A DNA stretch of 64,000 bases from Candidatus Pelagibacter communis (GTDB lineage: Bacteria; Pseudomonadota; Alphaproteobacteria; Pelagibacterales; Pelagibacteraceae), in the NCBI RefSeq assembly GCF_012932795.1, contig NZ_LANA01000001.1:564858-628857 (forward strand), written 5' to 3'. How positions within the stretch are numbered: position 1 is the stretch's first letter; every line of letters starts with the position of its first letter. The notes beneath the pieces are model-generated. The model did no database searches, had not been told where the DNA came from, and saw only the letters and a list, made by a program, of their open reading frames with translations. A program made the position numbers and the translations under genes. Positions 24,471 through 33,739 of this stretch are shown here, one piece after another.

Positions 24471-25094
24471 TTAATAATTTATATTATGAACTGTATTTAA
24501 AAATTTATCAATTTTATATAGGTCTTTTTTCCCTTCTTCATTCTCACATGATCCGCTTATATCAATTATAAAAGATTTATCCTTAAAATTTGAAACATCC
24601 TCAATTTGTATATCGCCTGCGATCATTTTTTCTAAGTTATTGGGTAATTTATCTAAATAAGAATGATCAAATGATTCACTTTTTTCATAACCTTTACTAT
24701 CAAATAAAATAATATCTGAAATTGACTCAAATTTTTTATATTTATTTACATCTTCTTTATTTTTTACTGTAATAGCAGTAATAATCTTTTTATTATATTT
24801 TTCTTTTATTGATATAACCTCAGATGGAGTGCAATCATAAAGTTGATAATAATCGAATGGTAAATCCTTTATTCTTTCTAATATATCTTCATTAGGTTTA
24901 ACCAATACAGCAACATATTCTGATTTTCTTTTATCAACTTTTAATAGCTCTTTAAGCTTTTCGTGCTCAACAAATCTTTTTGATTTAGGCCAATTACAAA
25001 TAAACCCTATCATCTTAGGTGGGGTAGGATGGGAGGTTAAAAACTCTAAAGTTTTAGAATCAGAGACCCCACAAATCTTGCAGGATAGGATCAT
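24471..25094 (-). CDS. trpF: Phosphoribosylanthranilate isomerase
   Basis: The 207-residue TIM-barrel protein begins KICGVSD, with the catalytic Cys of the family. It contains LFDSKG at the position of the catalytic Asp and ends with a phosphate-binding IDISGSCENEEGKKD in place of the usual SSGVE...GxKD, so it is a divergent TrpF. It isomerises PRA to CdRP in tryptophan synthesis. It overlaps pyrF by 4 bases and precedes trpB, fitting a pyrF-trpF-trpB-trpA order. Confidence 0.88.
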   Translation of the reverse strand: MILSCKICGVSDSKTLEFLTSHPTPPKMIGFICNWPKSKRFVEHEKLKELLKVDKRKSEYVAVLVKPNEDILERIKDLPFDYYQLYDCTPSEVISIKEKYNKKIITAITVKNKEDVNKYKKFESISDIILFDSKGYEKSESFDHSYLDKLPNNLEKMIAGDIQIEDVSNFKDKSFIIDISGSCENEEGKKDLYKIDKFLNTVHNINY

Positions 25095-25783
25095 TGATTT
25101 AAATGATTAATTAATCTTTTAATGTTATTTTTGATATTACCCTTTATCAATGATCTTCCCATTACGATACCAGAAGCTTTAGCTTTAAAAGCTTCGTTAG
25201 GAGTCATTACTCTAGATTGATCGTTTGCATCATCTCCCGGTAGTCTTATTCCTGGTGTAACAATAAATAATTTTTTATATTTTTTTCTAACTATTTTTGC
25301 TTCTTGTGCAGAACACACTATGCCAGCTGCACCAGACTTTTTTATAAGATCAGCTTGTTTTAATACTAATTGCTTAACAGTTTTAGTATGGCCAATTTCT
25401 TTAAGTGATTTATTATCAAGACTTGTTAAGATTGTAACTCCTAATACTTTTAAATTTTTATTAATTATTTTTGCTTTTTTTGTAATAGCCTTAAGCATTT
25501 CAAAACCACCACTTGCATGGACAGTGATATATTTACATCTTTTTAAATCTTTTAAACTATCCATTGCAGATAAAGCAGTTTGTGGAATATCATTTATTTT
25601 TAAATCTAACCAATAATCTTTTTTAAAATTTTGAAGAAAAGCTCTCCCATTTTTTGAATAAAAAAACTGTAAGCCAAATTTTGGAATTATTTGAAGTTTA
25701 TTAGTTTTAGTATTATTGATTATTTTTTTTATCTCTTTTAAGCTTGATGTATCAAATGCTAAAAAGATATTTTTATCAGTCAT
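25091..25783 (-). CDS. pyrF: Orotidine 5'-phosphate decarboxylase
   Basis: The 230-residue protein shows the catalytic DLKINDIP segment (family D-x-K-x-x-D-I), TVHASGGFEML and the phosphate-binding VTPGIRLPGDDANDQSRVMTP. It converts OMP to UMP in pyrimidine synthesis. The usual His of DLKxHDIP is Asn. It overlaps ihfB by 8 bases and trpF by 4, so it is part of the dense minus-strand series. Confidence 0.93.
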   Translation of the reverse strand: MTDKNIFLAFDTSSLKEIKKIINNTKTNKLQIIPKFGLQFFYSKNGRAFLQNFKKDYWLDLKINDIPQTALSAMDSLKDLKRCKYITVHASGGFEMLKAITKKAKIINKNLKVLGVTILTSLDNKSLKEIGHTKTVKQLVLKQADLIKKSGAAGIVCSAQEAKIVRKKYKKLFIVTPGIRLPGDDANDQSRVMTPNEAFKAKASGIVMGRSLIKGNIKNNIKRLINHLNQ

Positions 25784-26063
25784 TGTTTAATTTATTAAAC
25801 ATTTCTTTTGCCATTTTAAAGTGAATTGTTTTCTTTTCTGGTGTATTTACTTTTTCACCAGTTTTTGGGTTTCGAGATATTCTAGCTTTTTGAATATTTG
25901 TTGAAAACATACCAAAGCCTCTTAGTTCAACGCGGTCTCCACGTTTTAAAGCTTGTTTAATTTCATTTAGGACGATTGAAACTACTTGGTCGAGATCTTT
26001 TTTTAAGAAATTTGGGTATGATTTTTTGAGTTGATTTAGAAGCTTTGATTTTACAATAGCCAA
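25776..26063 (-). CDS. ihfB: Integration host factor beta / HU-family DNA-binding protein
   Basis: The 95-residue protein matches the HU/IHF family, with VELRGFGMFSTNIQKARISRNPKTGEKV containing the DNA-intercalating arm (about residues 42-70; RNPKTGE is the hallmark). Its place directly downstream of rpsA is the classical ihfB position. It bends DNA as a heterodimer with IHF-alpha or as an HU-like homodimer. It lies 3 bases from rpsA and overlaps pyrF. Confidence 0.92.
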   Translation of the reverse strand: MAIVKSKLLNQLKKSYPNFLKKDLDQVVSIVLNEIKQALKRGDRVELRGFGMFSTNIQKARISRNPKTGEKVNTPEKKTIHFKMAKEMFNKLNND

Positions 26064-26066
26064 TTT

Positions 26067-27788
26067 TTAGTCTTCTTTTTTCTTTTTCTTTAAATCGTCA
26101 GACAAAGATGAAAAAGGTAAGTTTTTACCACTTGCTTCAGAGCCATATGTATCTAATGCTACTTTTCTGTCTATTTCTTCAAGTAATTTAATACTTAAAA
26201 CAGCTTTTCTTTTTTCAAAATCTAACTCAGCTATAGCACAATCAACAGATTCATTACCTGTCCAACGAGTACTTCTTTGGTCTGCAGCTGCTACCGCAAT
26301 TTGTGATTTTTTAATAACAAAATCCATTTCCATTCCTACAGGTCTTACAACTAATCCTTTATTATCAGTTGAAATAACTTTAACCGTGATTGTGTCTTTA
26401 ACTTTTTTACCTTTAAACCAATCAAAAGGATCAGGTTGAGTTTGACGTAAACCAACTCTAACTTTTTGTTCATCTGATTTTACTTCTAACACTTTAACTT
26501 TTAATTTATCTCCAATTTTATATTTGGCTAATTCCTCTTCCGCATTTGTAAGATATGTAAGATCGTTACAATGCAAGAATGCATCAATATCTAATCCATC
26601 GACCTTTAAAAAGATAGAATATTCATTTTTACTAGAAACAATACCCTCAACTTCAGAGCCAACTTTTTTTTCAAATGCTTTAAAGGGGTTTTCAGTTGTT
26701 AAACGGTGGCTGATTGCAACTCTTCTTTTTTCTTTATCGATCTCTGTAATTACACAATCAATCTCGTCGTTAACTTTAAGCATCTTTTTTGCTGATACAT
26801 TTTTCTTTGTCCAACTTAATTCACTCGAATGCAATAAAGTTGATAATCCCTTTTCAAGTTCGCAGAAGGCACCAAAGTCCATAAGTTTAACAACTTTAAC
26901 TTTATAGGTTTTGTTTAGTTCATAATTTGAAATATTTTCAAAAGGATCTGGTGTAAGTTGTTTTACTGAACAGCCAACTTGTAATTTTTCTAAATCTACA
27001 CTAATTACTTTTAAGTCATGTTTTTCACCAATAGTAAAAACTTCATCTGGGTGGTTCACTCTTGAATAAGATATTTCCTGAAGATGGACAAGTACATCTA
27101 GTTCACCATTAACATTAAAAAAACAACCAAATGAGCTGTAACCTTTTACCTCAGCTCCTTTAATTAAATCGCCAACTTTAAATTTTTCAACTATCTTAAT
27201 TTTATCCTCTTTTTTAAATGTAGAAATAACCTCTCGTCTCGAACAACAAACATTGCCACGCTGGCGATCAAGTTTAATTAGAGCAAATTTTTGTGGCTCA
27301 TTCATTAAATGAGTTATATCTTTTAATGGTTTGTCGGATATTTGTGATCCAGGTAAAAACATCAGAGACCCAGTATCAATATGCTCTACAATGCATCCTC
27401 CTTTAACACGTCCCGTTATCTTACCCATAACAGTTTCACCTTTATCATAGGAAGCCACTAAGGACTCCCATCCGGCGATCTTCATTGCTTTAGAAGCTGA
27501 TACTAACACTTCACCTTTTTTATCTTCAAGTCTTTCAAGAAGGACTGAAATTTTCTCTCCAACTTTTGCTTTATCAAGCATACCCATACTTTTTAATTCA
27601 TTGATATCTAGTATTGGTTCAGATTTTAACCCTGGAACTTCAAGGAATACAAAGTTTTCAGTTACTTTATTTACAACACCAGCAATTATCTTTCCTTCTT
27701 CGAGGTTTGCAGTTTTAGTAAATTGTGAATTTAGTAGTTTTTCGAATTCTTTTGAGGCAGGGTTTGAAAGATCTTTATAAATTTCCAT
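26067..27788 (-). CDS. rpsA: 30S ribosomal protein S1
   Basis: With the ATG at 27788, the gene overlaps the cmk stop by one base (TAATG) and encodes 573 residues, the normal S1 size; an upstream in-frame start at 27836 would overlap cmk by 49 bases and is less likely. Six S1 RNA-binding repeats can be traced, with signatures such as GKITGRVKGGCIVEH, KGYSSFGCFFNV, VKLMDFGAFCEL and VRVGLRQTQPDPF. S1 recruits mRNA to the ribosome, especially mRNAs with weak Shine-Dalgarno sites, which suits this genome. Confidence 0.95.
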   Translation of the reverse strand: MEIYKDLSNPASKEFEKLLNSQFTKTANLEEGKIIAGVVNKVTENFVFLEVPGLKSEPILDINELKSMGMLDKAKVGEKISVLLERLEDKKGEVLVSASKAMKIAGWESLVASYDKGETVMGKITGRVKGGCIVEHIDTGSLMFLPGSQISDKPLKDITHLMNEPQKFALIKLDRQRGNVCCSRREVISTFKKEDKIKIVEKFKVGDLIKGAEVKGYSSFGCFFNVNGELDVLVHLQEISYSRVNHPDEVFTIGEKHDLKVISVDLEKLQVGCSVKQLTPDPFENISNYELNKTYKVKVVKLMDFGAFCELEKGLSTLLHSSELSWTKKNVSAKKMLKVNDEIDCVITEIDKEKRRVAISHRLTTENPFKAFEKKVGSEVEGIVSSKNEYSIFLKVDGLDIDAFLHCNDLTYLTNAEEELAKYKIGDKLKVKVLEVKSDEQKVRVGLRQTQPDPFDWFKGKKVKDTITVKVISTDNKGLVVRPVGMEMDFVIKKSQIAVAAADQRSTRWTGNESVDCAIAELDFEKRKAVLSIKLLEEIDRKVALDTYGSEASGKNLPFSSLSDDLKKKKKED

Positions 27789-28441
27789 TAAGCTTTTAGT
27801 TTCATATTCATAATTTGTTTTATTTTTAAAAAACATGCTCTTTTAGTGTGCTTCGTAGTATTTATCAATACTGAATCTTTCGTTTTCTTTAGAGGTGAGA
27901 CTTTCCTATTATAGTCACTTTTATCACGTTTTTTGATACTTTTTAAGACTTCATTGAAAGTTACCTCTTTTTTTAAACTTTTTAACTCTTTATATCTTCT
28001 TAATGCTCTAGTTTTTGTATTAGCAGTAATAAAAAACTTGAAATCTGCATCAGGAATTATTTTATAAGTAATATCTCTTCCATCCAAGCATGAGCCATTA
28101 TATTTTTTAGGAGGATTGTACGCACTTTTAATTTGGAACGCATGAACAAGTTTTCTTATTTTTTTATCTTTTGATATCACAGAGGCCATTGTTCCCACCT
28201 CATCAGACAATAAATTACTATTTTCTAAATCATTGATACTTAATTTCCTCATTATTTTTTTTATGAAGTTGTGACTGTATCTTTTAGGTTGGGTAAGTTT
28301 AATATTAGCAATTAATCTATAAATTTTGCCTGTATCTAAATAAAATAAATTGAAGTGTTTAGAGATTAGTTTTGCCTGTGTCCCAGCACCCGCTGCAGCA
28401 GGAGAGTCAATTGCAACTTTAATTTTATTTTTCAATTTCAT
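27788..28441 (-). CDS. cmk: Cytidylate kinase lacking the P-loop lysine
   Basis: The 217-residue protein sits in the conserved aroA-cmk-rpsA order and has Cmk-type features (LDTGKIYRLIA, DGRDITYKIIPDADFKFF, RYKEL). Cmk phosphorylates CMP and dCMP. The P-loop, normally DGPAxSGKGT, reads DSPAAAGAGT: residue 19 is Ala where the catalytic Walker A Lys is expected, and Gly13 is Ser. It starts exactly at the aroA stop. Either another lysine substitutes (Lys24 is near) or activity is reduced. Confidence 0.88.
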   Translation of the reverse strand: MKLKNKIKVAIDSPAAAGAGTQAKLISKHFNLFYLDTGKIYRLIANIKLTQPKRYSHNFIKKIMRKLSINDLENSNLLSDEVGTMASVISKDKKIRKLVHAFQIKSAYNPPKKYNGSCLDGRDITYKIIPDADFKFFITANTKTRALRRYKELKSLKKEVTFNEVLKSIKKRDKSDYNRKVSPLKKTKDSVLINTTKHTKRACFLKIKQIMNMKLKA

Positions 28442-29766
28442 TAGGACTTATTACTTATTTTATTAATAATTTTTAAAAAAGATGGAAAAGACGTATTAAT
28501 TGACTCTTTATCATAAATTTTCCACTGCCCACCACAGGTTAAAGCAGCAATTGTACTCATCATAAAAACTCTATGATCTTTTAGGTATTTTTTAATTATG
28601 ATTGTTTTTGTAACTTTTAAATCTGGTTGACCATAAATTTTAATAGAGTTTTTTGTTAATACAGTTTTTACACCCATCATATTTAAAATTTTAGATCCCC
28701 AAATTAATCTTGGACTTTCTTTTTGATTTAACTCGGCAATATCCTTGAAGTAAGAAACGCCTTTTGCTTTAGCGGCAACTAAAAAAATTACTAAAAATTC
28801 ATCTATAGCACTGCTATTTAAACTCGATGGACAATTTATAGCTTTAAGATTGTTTGAACTTTTAATTAAAATATCAGAAATTTTTTCTCCTCTATAGTTT
28901 CTTTGTTTTTTAAGTAATATTTTAGCTCCCATCCTTTTTAAGATAGTAACAGCTCCTAGTCTTGTAGGATTAATATTTACATTTTTGATTAAAAGCATTG
29001 AACTTTTTGTAAGTGTTGCCAATACCATAAAAAAAGCACTAGAGCTTATATCACCTGGAATTTGATAATTAAAAGGTTTGATTTTTTTTGGTTGTTTAAT
29101 TTCTATAAAATCGTATTTTTTAGTTTTTTTAATTTTAATTGGTATTTTTAGGTATTTAAAAAGTAATTCAGAATGGTCTCTAGATTTTTTAGCTTTAATA
29201 TATGTAGTTCCCGGTGCATTAAGTGCAGCAAACATTACGCTGCTTTTACATTGTGCCGAACCTCTATTTTCTAAGTAATTGATGCTCTTTATTGATTTTG
29301 AGCCTAATATTTTCAATGGTAATTTATTCTTGATTCTATAATCAAATTTCGCCCCAAATTTTTCCAAAGGTTTAGTTACTCTTGAAAAATCTCTTTTGGA
29401 TAAACTTTTATCACCAATCAATTTAATTTTTTTTGGTGTTTTAATCAACAAACCTAACAATAATCTTCCAAGAGTTCCTGAGTTGCTAGCATCTAATGTT
29501 AGATTTTTTTTATATTTAAAACCATTAATTCCATTTCCTAATATTTCACAATAATTTTTATTATATTTTGTTTTAATGCCAAGTTTTTTTATAGAATTTA
29601 ATGCAGCAATAACATCTTCAGACATTAAAAGATTATAAGCCTTTGATTTTCCAATAGCCTGAGAAGCAAGCAAAACCCATCTAATAGATAAACTTTTATC
29701 TCCTTCAATTATAATTTTTTTATTAAAAGATTCTATTTCTTTATCTATTTTTAAATATCTGGTCAT
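28441..29766 (-). CDS. aroA: 3-phosphoshikimate 1-carboxyvinyltransferase (EPSP synthase)
   Basis: The 441-residue protein has the EPSP synthase motifs GDKSLSIRWVLLASQA near the N-terminus, LDASNSGTLGRLL for the phosphate/PEP site, KSSVMFAALNAPG and SSAIDEFLVIF. It catalyses the sixth step of the shikimate pathway, feeding the trp genes further along the same strand. It joins cmk with a 1-base overlap and follows lptB by 5 bases. Confidence 0.93.
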   Translation of the reverse strand: MTRYLKIDKEIESFNKKIIIEGDKSLSIRWVLLASQAIGKSKAYNLLMSEDVIAALNSIKKLGIKTKYNKNYCEILGNGINGFKYKKNLTLDASNSGTLGRLLLGLLIKTPKKIKLIGDKSLSKRDFSRVTKPLEKFGAKFDYRIKNKLPLKILGSKSIKSINYLENRGSAQCKSSVMFAALNAPGTTYIKAKKSRDHSELLFKYLKIPIKIKKTKKYDFIEIKQPKKIKPFNYQIPGDISSSAFFMVLATLTKSSMLLIKNVNINPTRLGAVTILKRMGAKILLKKQRNYRGEKISDILIKSSNNLKAINCPSSLNSSAIDEFLVIFLVAAKAKGVSYFKDIAELNQKESPRLIWGSKILNMMGVKTVLTKNSIKIYGQPDLKVTKTIIIKKYLKDHRVFMMSTIAALTCGGQWKIYDKESINTSFPSFLKIINKISNKS

Positions 29767-29771
29767 GGTAA

Positions 29772-30548
29772 TTATCTCAGAATGAATGAATCACCAAAAT
29801 ATGCAGATCTTGCTTCAGAATTATTAATAAGTTCTGTGGGTGTTCCTGAGGCTACAATTTTGCAATTTGAAAGCACTAAACTAAAATCACAAATTTTTAA
29901 GAGATCTCGTGCCGCGTGATCACATAATATAATTGATATATTACTTTCACTTTGCAAATTAACAATAATTTTTTGTAGCATCTTAATGGTCATTATATCT
30001 AGCGCTGCAAACGGTTCATCTAGAAGTAAAATTTTTGGACTACCTAAAAGAGCTAGTGCAATAACTAATTTTTTTTTTTGTCCTCCAGATAAATGATTAG
30101 CTTTAACATTCATAACAGGCTCTAATTCAAATTTAGATATCATGGAATCTATTTTCTCATCTCTGATTTTCTTATCACTAATCAATATTTGACCAACTGA
30201 ATTTAAATTTTCAAGAAGTGTTAAATCATGAAAATATCCAGAATTTTGGGGGCAATAACCCAATTTAAACTCCTTAGTTCTTAAATAAATTGGATACTCG
30301 TTAACATTCGTTGAGCCAACTATTATCGAGCCATAGTCTGGTTTTATTAATCCTATAATTAAATTAAATATTGTTGATTTACCAACACCATTGGGACCAA
30401 GTAAGCCAAGCACTTGACCTTTATTTAGATCAAAATTAATATTGTCTAAAATTTTCCTTTTCCCAAAAGATAATGACACCTTTTTAAGGCTCAATATAGG
30501 TTTTTCATTTTTGAATGATTTTATTCTAAATTTTTTAATTATAGCCAT
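29772..30548 (-). CDS. lptB: LPS export ABC transporter ATPase LptB
   Basis: The 258-residue ATPase has Walker A GPNGVGKST, signature LSGGQKKK, Walker B ILLLDEP and the H-loop CDHAARD. These and the position directly after lptC identify LptB, which powers LPS extraction from the inner membrane. The signature is normally LSGGERRR in LptB, so it is a divergent member. It starts at the lptC stop codon (1-base overlap). Confidence 0.88.
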   Translation of the reverse strand: MAIIKKFRIKSFKNEKPILSLKKVSLSFGKRKILDNINFDLNKGQVLGLLGPNGVGKSTIFNLIIGLIKPDYGSIIVGSTNVNEYPIYLRTKEFKLGYCPQNSGYFHDLTLLENLNSVGQILISDKKIRDEKIDSMISKFELEPVMNVKANHLSGGQKKKLVIALALLGSPKILLLDEPFAALDIMTIKMLQKIIVNLQSESNISIILCDHAARDLLKICDFSLVLSNCKIVASGTPTELINNSEARSAYFGDSFILR

Positions 30549-31138
30549 TAATTTACACTAACTATTTTTACTTTTTTTAATTTGTCATTCATAAAAATCT
30601 TTGAGTCTTTTGTAATTAAATCAAGTTCAATTTTATCTGCCCACATATTTGTATTCATGTTATTAAAGATAACATTGTTATAAATTGTTGCCAGGTTTTT
30701 ATCAGGTAAAAAATCTAAATTATCGGAAGTAATTTCGTGTTCACCATAAGTGATCAATATATTGTCATAAAATTGAGTATTAAAGTTAATACTGTCATAG
30801 ATGGCATAATCAGAAGTAATTTTAATTATTGAAGAGTCTGGCATATTTATAAATGCAGTTACATATTTCATATTAATTAGGTTTGGGTTTTCAACATTTA
30901 GCTCTCCTTCTTTAGATTCGATATTGTAGCCTGATCCATCCTTTGCATCCACCGTGTACTTGATATTATATATTAAGTTAGAAATTTTTTTTTCTTTATC
31001 AATTTCACTTTTTGAGTTGAGGGAACCATATGAGGCCGTGGTGCTTTGATTTGAGTCAAACTTTTTATAGGAAATAAAAACAATCCCTATTATTAAAGTT
31101 AAGATCAGTAATTGTAAAAACGTCTTTTTATTCATCAA
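30548..31138 (-). CDS. lptC: LPS export protein LptC
   Basis: The 196-residue protein has one N-terminal transmembrane segment (about residues 6-25) and a periplasmic beta-rich domain of LptC/OstA type (GSGYNIESKEGELN, ITSDYAIYDS, ITSDNLDFLPDKNLATIYNNV). It would bridge LptB2FG to the periplasmic LPS chain. It lies between kdsD and lptB. No lptA lies between lptC and lptB, where it commonly sits. Confidence 0.82.
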   Translation of the reverse strand: MMNKKTFLQLLILTLIIGIVFISYKKFDSNQSTTASYGSLNSKSEIDKEKKISNLIYNIKYTVDAKDGSGYNIESKEGELNVENPNLINMKYVTAFINMPDSSIIKITSDYAIYDSINFNTQFYDNILITYGEHEITSDNLDFLPDKNLATIYNNVIFNNMNTNMWADKIELDLITKDSKIFMNDKLKKVKIVSVN

Positions 31139-32106
31139 CCAATATTGTTATCAAGTAAGTTATGAATATGAACGATTCCTATTGTTTTACTTTTATTAGG
31201 CAAACCATATACGCATAGGCTTGTAATCTTTTTTTCATTCATGATAGCTAGTGCTTTTATTGCTAGTATTTCCTTACTAACTTTTATTGGATTTTTAGTC
31301 ATCACTTTTTTAATTTGTAACGAATGTAAAAAGTTATTTTTTTGACTCACTCTTCTTATTTGTCCATCAGTAATAATACCCGTTGTATTCCCTTTATTAT
31401 TTTTTACTATTAAAGTTCCCAACTTTTTTTGAGTAATTATTTTTAATGCATCTTTCATATTAGAGCCCTCGTTTATGAAAGGAATTTTATCTTTTGTTAA
31501 CATTAAATCTTCAACGGTCTTAAGTTGGGCACCCAAACTTCCAGACGGGTGAAAATTTTTAAAATCTTTTTTGCTAATTTTTTTTTTGTTTAATGATGCA
31601 ACTGCTAATGCATCACCAATACTTAATTGATTGATAGTGCTTGATGTAGGGACAATGCCAAGACCAGCCTCAGCTACCTCTGGAGTCAACAATTTAATAT
31701 CTGATGCTTTATATAAAATAGAGTTTTTTTTTGATACTATGCCTATTAATTGAATTTTATTTCTATTCGCATATTTTATAATATTTCTTAACTCTTCTGA
31801 AGAACCAGAATAACTAATTAAAATCAAAATATCTTTTTTAGAAATACTTCCTAAGTCCCCATGGGAGCAATCATTAGCTGAAAGTGAAAAAGAGGGAGTA
31901 CCAACGGAAGATAAAGTGGCAGAAATTTTAGCAGCTATTAGTCCGCTCTTTCCAACTCCACATAAAATTACTTTAGATTGACAATTTACAATTGCATCAA
32001 CTGCTTCATTAAAAGAATTATTAATTGAACTTTTTAATTTTTTAAGAGCTTTAATTTCTAAGTCAATTACATTTTTTGCAACTTTTTTATAATTTTTTTT
32101 TTTCAT
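31135..32106 (-). CDS. kdsD: Arabinose-5-phosphate isomerase (KdsD/KpsF family)
   Basis: The 323-residue protein has an N-terminal SIS sugar-isomerase domain (LCGVGKSGLIAAKISATLSS, SANDCSHGDLGSI, LISYSGSSEEL) and two C-terminal CBS domains from about residue 205. It makes D-arabinose 5-phosphate, the first step toward Kdo of LPS. It pairs functionally with kdsB (38050) and lptBC. It overlaps lptC by 4 bases and abuts rnd. Confidence 0.93.
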   Translation of the reverse strand: MKKKNYKKVAKNVIDLEIKALKKLKSSINNSFNEAVDAIVNCQSKVILCGVGKSGLIAAKISATLSSVGTPSFSLSANDCSHGDLGSISKKDILILISYSGSSEELRNIIKYANRNKIQLIGIVSKKNSILYKASDIKLLTPEVAEAGLGIVPTSSTINQLSIGDALAVASLNKKKISKKDFKNFHPSGSLGAQLKTVEDLMLTKDKIPFINEGSNMKDALKIITQKKLGTLIVKNNKGNTTGIITDGQIRRVSQKNNFLHSLQIKKVMTKNPIKVSKEILAIKALAIMNEKKITSLCVYGLPNKSKTIGIVHIHNLLDNNIG

Positions 32107-32718
32107 TTAATGGGACCATATATCGTCTTTAAATAAAGCTAAATCAAGATCAACTCTAGTTTTTAGAAATTTTAAACAATCTTCATATAAATTAAGTCTT
32201 TTTTCTCTAACAAGAATTTTTTGTAATTCCTCATGAATTTTATGAAGATAGACAACATCATTTGCACAATACTTGAGTTGAGCTTGAGATAATTCACCAC
32301 CAAAATCTGAACTTTGAAATTGCTTGCTTATATCAATATTAATAAATTCTTTAATCAGTGTTTTAAGAGAATGACTATCAGAATAGGATCTGCCAAGTTT
32401 CGAAGCAATTTTAGTATCAAGGATATTTTTTGTATCAGTTTTTAAGTAATATTTGATATGTGCCATATCTGCTCTTCCATAATGAAATATTTTAGCGATG
32501 GATTCGTCACAGAGTATTTTATTTAAATTAGGAGCATTATAGTTTTCTCTATTCAGCTGAATAATGTGTGCATCAGAATTTCCACTTGATATTTGAATAA
32601 GACATAAAGGATCACGCTTAACATTAAGACCCATAAATTCTCCATCGACTGCAACAATCTTGCCTAAATCTAAATCTTCTGGTAGATCATTCTTGTGAAG
32701 TTTAATATCAATATTCAT
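32107..32718 (-). CDS. rnd: Ribonuclease D-like 3'-5' exonuclease (short form)
   Basis: The 203-residue protein contains only the DEDDy exonuclease domain: VDGEFMGL (first D and E), FHYGRADMAHI (second D) and YCANDVVYLHKI (final D and Y). E. coli RNase D also has two HRDC domains, absent here; short RNase D proteins are common in alphaproteobacteria. It trims RNA 3' ends. It heads the long minus-strand series, with its start only 16 bases from the divergent NDUFA9-like start. Confidence 0.88.
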   Translation of the reverse strand: MNIDIKLHKNDLPEDLDLGKIVAVDGEFMGLNVKRDPLCLIQISSGNSDAHIIQLNRENYNAPNLNKILCDESIAKIFHYGRADMAHIKYYLKTDTKNILDTKIASKLGRSYSDSHSLKTLIKEFINIDISKQFQSSDFGGELSQAQLKYCANDVVYLHKIHEELQKILVREKRLNLYEDCLKFLKTRVDLDLALFKDDIWSH

Positions 32719-32734
32719 TTTAGATTATATATAT

Positions 32735-33703
32735 ATGAAAGTAAAAAATTGTCTAATTTTTGGCGGTAGTGGTCAAATAGGGCGTAATTTAATTAGGAAG
32801 CTTACTAAAAATAATTATAAAGTTACTGTCGTTACAAGAAACTTTCATCAAAGAGGATATGTAATCAAAACTCAAGCTAATGCTGGTTATATAGACATTG
32901 TTGAAGCTAACATTTTTGATGAAATTAAAATAAGAAAATTATTTTCAAAAACTGATATTTGTATAAATTTAATTGGTATCTTGTATGAAAGTGGTAGGGG
33001 AAATACTTTTAAAAATATTCACGCTATTTTTCCTTCTATTTTATCTAAACTTTGTAAGGAATATAAAATTAAACAGTTTATTCATTTATCCGCATTGGGA
33101 ATTAATGATGCTATACTCTCGAAGTATGCAAAAAGTAAATTAGAAGGTGAGCTAGATATTCAAAAAAATTTTCCAATGGCTGCCATATTGAGACCATCTG
33201 TAGTTTATTCTGTAGATGATAATTTTACTACAAATTTTATGACTTTACTAAATAGACTTCCGTTCTTTCCACTTTATTATAATGGAAACACCAAATTTAC
33301 TCCGATTCATTGTTCTGATTTAACAGATATCATTTACCATGTTATTTCTAAAAATATAAATTCTAAAATAATTGAGTGTGTAGGTCCTGATATTATTACT
33401 TTAAAAGAAATTTTAAAAAAATTATTAAAGTTGATTAACAAAAATAGACTATTGATTCCCCTTCCTTTTTTTATGGCTAATATATCAGCAAAATTATTTC
33501 AATTATTTCCAAAACCATTGTTGACAGTAGACCAACTCACTCTTTTAAAGTATGATAATATTCCTTCAAATAAATATAAAACTAATTTTGATTTAGGAGT
33601 ACCAAGCACAAGAGTGTTTGATCAGGAAGTTGAAAAATATTGTTATATGTGGAGAGAGGGTGGTCAATTTTCCACAAAAAAATATAATCCTACCAATTCT
33701 TAA
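32735..33703 (+). CDS. NDUFA9-like NAD(P)-binding protein (complex I associated)
   Basis: The 322-residue protein is an atypical short-chain dehydrogenase: FGGSGQIGRNLIRKL (nucleotide-binding GGxGxxG, residues 9-18), HLSALGIND and YAKSKLEGE with the YxxxK pair (near 134-138). The C-terminal half resembles the NDUFA9/39-kDa complex I subunit family found in alphaproteobacteria and mitochondria. Probable role: assembly or stability of NADH:quinone oxidoreductase, or quinone metabolism. The start is preceded by a TATATATAT run that may serve as its -10 element. Confidence 0.8.
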   Translation: MKVKNCLIFGGSGQIGRNLIRKLTKNNYKVTVVTRNFHQRGYVIKTQANAGYIDIVEANIFDEIKIRKLFSKTDICINLIGILYESGRGNTFKNIHAIFPSILSKLCKEYKIKQFIHLSALGINDAILSKYAKSKLEGELDIQKNFPMAAILRPSVVYSVDDNFTTNFMTLLNRLPFFPLYYNGNTKFTPIHCSDLTDIIYHVISKNINSKIIECVGPDIITLKEILKKLLKLINKNRLLIPLPFFMANISAKLFQLFPKPLLTVDQLTLLKYDNIPSNKYKTNFDLGVPSTRVFDQEVEKYCYMWREGGQFSTKKYNPTNS

Positions 33704-33739
33704 TAGAATTTTTTTAATTTAAATTGTATAGTTTTTAAT

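Noticed and set aside
27789..27836. Upstream start for ribosomal protein S1
   Set aside because: It would overlap cmk by 49 bases, while ATG at 27788 gives a TAATG junction and normal S1 length.
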